DNA of 22,594 nt from a virus, in IMG/VR virus record IMGVR_UViG_3300034093_000123, positions 1-22,594 of that record; one strand, written 5' to 3'. This document shows positions 22,097 through 22,594 of this stretch, piece after piece. Within the stretch, counting starts at the first letter, position 1. Each line of letters starts with the position of its first letter. The notes below the pieces were generated by a model. It did not search any database. It worked only from the letters and a program-made list of their open reading frames with translations, and was not told the DNA's origin. The position numbers were made by a program, and so were the translations under genes.

Positions 22097-22594
22097 TAGT
22101 GCACGTCCCTCATAATCTTCTGCCAACTAAAGCCATCGGACTTAAGCAAAGCCCACCACCCTGCTGCGTTAGGGCAAATCTGTGCTGTATTAGCTGATAC
22201 TGAAGTGTACTCAGCTACGTTTGAAGCAGATGAATTTATATAATTAGCTGTATATGTCTTAATAAGAAGTTCGCGCCCTGCCCATTTGGTAGCATCAGGA
22301 AGGGTAAGTGTAACTGTACCAGCATAGTTTGCGTAGATATAATAATCACTTTCGCCAACGGTATAAGACGCTGCAGCTAGGGCAACCGCAAGTTTTTCAT
22401 AACGATCAAGCCGCGGGGCTGTATTATTAACAGTTACACTGTATGGTCTTGTTACAAACCCGACGATAGAGTTGCTATCAACTATGATTCTATCTGTGTA
22501 ATCAAGGGCAACACCAAATGTACCGCCACGGATAATGTTATTGCTAATCACACCGTCAGAGATACGACCGCTTGAGTTACCAAGCAAGTAAACA
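22096..22594 (-). CDS. Tail spike or beta-helix fiber, C-terminal part; 5' end outside the window
   Basis: The frame is open to the right edge, so only the last ~165 residues are seen. The first visible part (SSGRISDGVISNNIIRGGTF) has the repeated N-x-I and G-V patterns of right-handed beta-helices such as those in pectate-lyase-like phage spikes. The last ~100 residues form a separate domain: YEKLAVALAAASYTVGESDY, then GTVTLTLPDATKWAGRELLI, ending in WQKIMRDVH. Such domains end many spikes and fibers. The protein probably binds or cleaves surface polysaccharide, but no catalytic residues are in view. Its stop overlaps the portal start, which places an adhesion gene directly before the head module. 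Confidence 0.75.
   Translation of the reverse strand, partial: VYLLGNSSGRISDGVISNNIIRGGTFGVALDYTDRIIVDSNSIVGFVTRPYSVTVNNTAPRLDRYEKLAVALAAASYTVGESDYYIYANYAGTVTLTLPDATKWAGRELLIKTYTANYINSSASNVAEYTSVSANTAQICPNAAGWWALLKSDGFSWQKIMRDVH

Noticed and set aside
21272-22099. A 275-codon open frame on the plus strand opposite the portal gene
   Set aside because: It lies fully within the portal gene on the opposite strand, and its translation looks random, with many Cys, His and Arg.

Overview
This window is a gene-dense stretch of a tailed, podovirus-like bacteriophage genome, covering virion structure and lysis. Every supported gene lies on the minus strand, so the window is transcribed from right (22594) to left (1). 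It ends inside a gene at both edges. Almost no intergenic DNA is present, and many neighbours share TAATG or ATGA stop/start overlaps. There is no tRNA, rRNA, integrase, transposase, CRISPR array or recognisable host gene. I see no terminase or polymerase, so the phage subgroup cannot be fixed. The protein families (3TM holin, N-acetylmuramidase lysin, small lysine-rich proteins) are ones I associate with phages of aquatic Gram-negative bacteria, but the host is inferred, not shown.

Layout in transcription order. (i) The end of a beta-helical tail spike (22594-22096). (ii) Head module: portal (22096-20030), a 78-residue unknown, scaffold, major capsid protein, and a probable head decoration protein (17812-17339). 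(iii) Two RNA hairpins flank a 74-residue unknown gene (17073-17297), roughly where T7 places its late terminator after the capsid gene. (iv) A large adhesion block (17023-10165): a 702-residue fiber, a 1217-residue beta-rich giant, and a 352-residue fiber with a C1q-like end. (v) Small genes, then two adaptor-like genes (9621-8171). (vi) Two paralogous ~110-residue beta proteins. (vii) A lysis cassette (7484-5714): T7-type small holin, unknown membrane protein, GTA-type 3TM holin, muramidase endolysin. (viii) A 54-residue lysine-rich gene and the tail nozzle protein (5533-2900). (ix) Probable ejection or internal virion proteins: 115-residue coiled protein, 366-residue P/Q-rich repeat protein, GNAT-fold T7 gp13-like protein, and an incomplete Ala/Gly-rich T7 gp14-like protein running off the left edge.

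The backbone order portal - scaffold - capsid - adaptor - nozzle - gp13-like - gp14-like matches T7-type podoviruses. It is interrupted by an adhesion block between capsid and adaptor genes and by a lysis cassette between adaptor and nozzle genes. I find no clearly new defence or enzymatic system. The most interesting items are the hairpin pair around the 74-residue gene, the modular giant protein, the 23-residue repeats in the 366-residue protein, the two-holin cassette, and two genes easily missed by automatic calling (1-1010 and 5537-5701).
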